Assembly (NCBI GenBank): GCA_004556455.1
Contig: SFGY01000041.1
Location: 1 to 14,367, forward strand
Direction: 5' to 3'
Length of the DNA: 14,367 nt
Source of the DNA: Clostridiales bacterium
GTDB lineage: Bacteria; Bacillota; Clostridia; Saccharofermentanales; DTU023
A program made the position numbers and the translations under genes. The notes under the pieces were generated by a model, which saw only the letters and a program-made list of their open reading frames with translations, ran no database searches and was not told where the DNA came from. Of the stretch, positions 14,157 to 14,367 are shown one piece after another (the stretch's first letter is position 1; each line of letters opens with the position of its first letter).

Positions 14157-14367
14157 CTACTGCGCCAGCCGATAAAGGCTGCGGATGGATTCCATGACCG
14201 TATGCCACGACAGGTCGGCAGCATAGGAAAACTTCTTCTGATAAGCCCGCCACAGCTTTTCCATGTTCGGGTCGGCCTCAACTTCATCAAAGGCCGCAGG
14301 CGCGTCGGCAAGATACTTCTCTGTACCGCGTTTCCTGGCCGTTGCAATGAGCGCCGCACGGAGATCG
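14157..14367 (-). CDS. C-terminal end of an unidentified gene (starts beyond the window)
   Basis: An open frame enters from the right edge and ends at TAG 14157 after 69 residues. It reads DLRAALIATARKRGTEKYLA, then FDEVEADPNMEKLWRAYQKK, then FSYAADLSWHTVMESIRSLYRLAQ. Its GC-rich codon use, charged helical character and natural-looking end speak for a real protein. The competing frame in the same DNA is rich in Arg, Ser and Pro and looks like a shadow. It is separated from the AT-rich gene by about 46 bases. By position it should belong to the same mobile element as the relaxase, but I do not recognise the family. Confidence 0.65.
   Translation of the reverse strand, partial: DLRAALIATARKRGTEKYLADAPAAFDEVEADPNMEKLWRAYQKKFSYAADLSWHTVMESIRSLYRLAQ

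Noticed and set aside
1..14367. CRISPR array, tRNA, rRNA, insertion sequence or riboswitch
   Set aside because: No regularly spaced repeats, tRNA-like cloverleaf, transposase or recognisable aptamer was seen on either strand.

Overview
The window reads as an accessory region of a low-GC-phylum (Firmicutes) anaerobe, most likely a gut Clostridia/Oscillospirales bacterium. The reasons are strong AGGAGG ribosome binding sites, SLH repeats joined to bacterial-repeat domains, a DUF4428 zinc-ribbon protein, an HPK-7TM-type sensor and a MOBP-type relaxase of the kind found in clostridial integrative elements. This placement is inference from protein families; no marker gene is present. Every gene I can support lies on the minus strand, so transcription runs from high to low coordinates. 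The long plus-strand reading frames are shadows.

Layout from right (upstream) to left. (1) 14367-11650 looks like mobile-element DNA: the 3' end of an unknown gene, an AT-rich orphan gene of 259 aa, a stable UUCG hairpin, a relaxase with an HxxxxHxHxH metal motif, and after its stop a run of four or five consecutive perfect or near-perfect hairpins that may be an oriT. (2) 11478-8022 is a signalling operon with its own promoter and terminator: a 7TM membrane sensor with a decayed kinase module, a soluble PAS histidine kinase with intact H, N and G boxes, and a LuxR-type response regulator. Both gene junctions are ATGA overlaps. (3) 8004-3525 is a presumed operon: a receiver-like protein with Glu at the phospho-acceptor position, an SPFH-domain protein, a beta-helix/VCBS-like fragment, a paralogous lipoprotein and a DUF4428 zinc-ribbon protein. 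(4) 3519-217 is a second operon of similar design: a second Glu-type receiver-like paralogue, a 76-aa proline-rich small protein and a secreted SLH protein, ended by a terminator. (5) 138-1 is the N-terminus of another lipoprotein.

The most interesting reading is that these parts form one regulatory system. The two operons that begin with the pseudo-receiver paralogues share a 12-bp box, TAGGGYGCTTTT, placed 12-13 bp upstream of a TATAAT/TATACT -10 in place of a normal -35. The two-component operon lies immediately upstream of the first. I infer that the LuxR-type regulator activates both operons, which make envelope-facing proteins (SLH, lipoproteins, SPFH) and phosphorylation-independent receiver proteins.

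The region also shows decay. The SLH gene is split by a deletion that shifts the frame near 1210. The SPFH gene is fused out of frame to the remains of a beta-helix gene at about 6662-6667. The second pseudo-receiver has lost every canonical start codon in its conserved N-terminus and has ATA behind the Shine-Dalgarno sequence.
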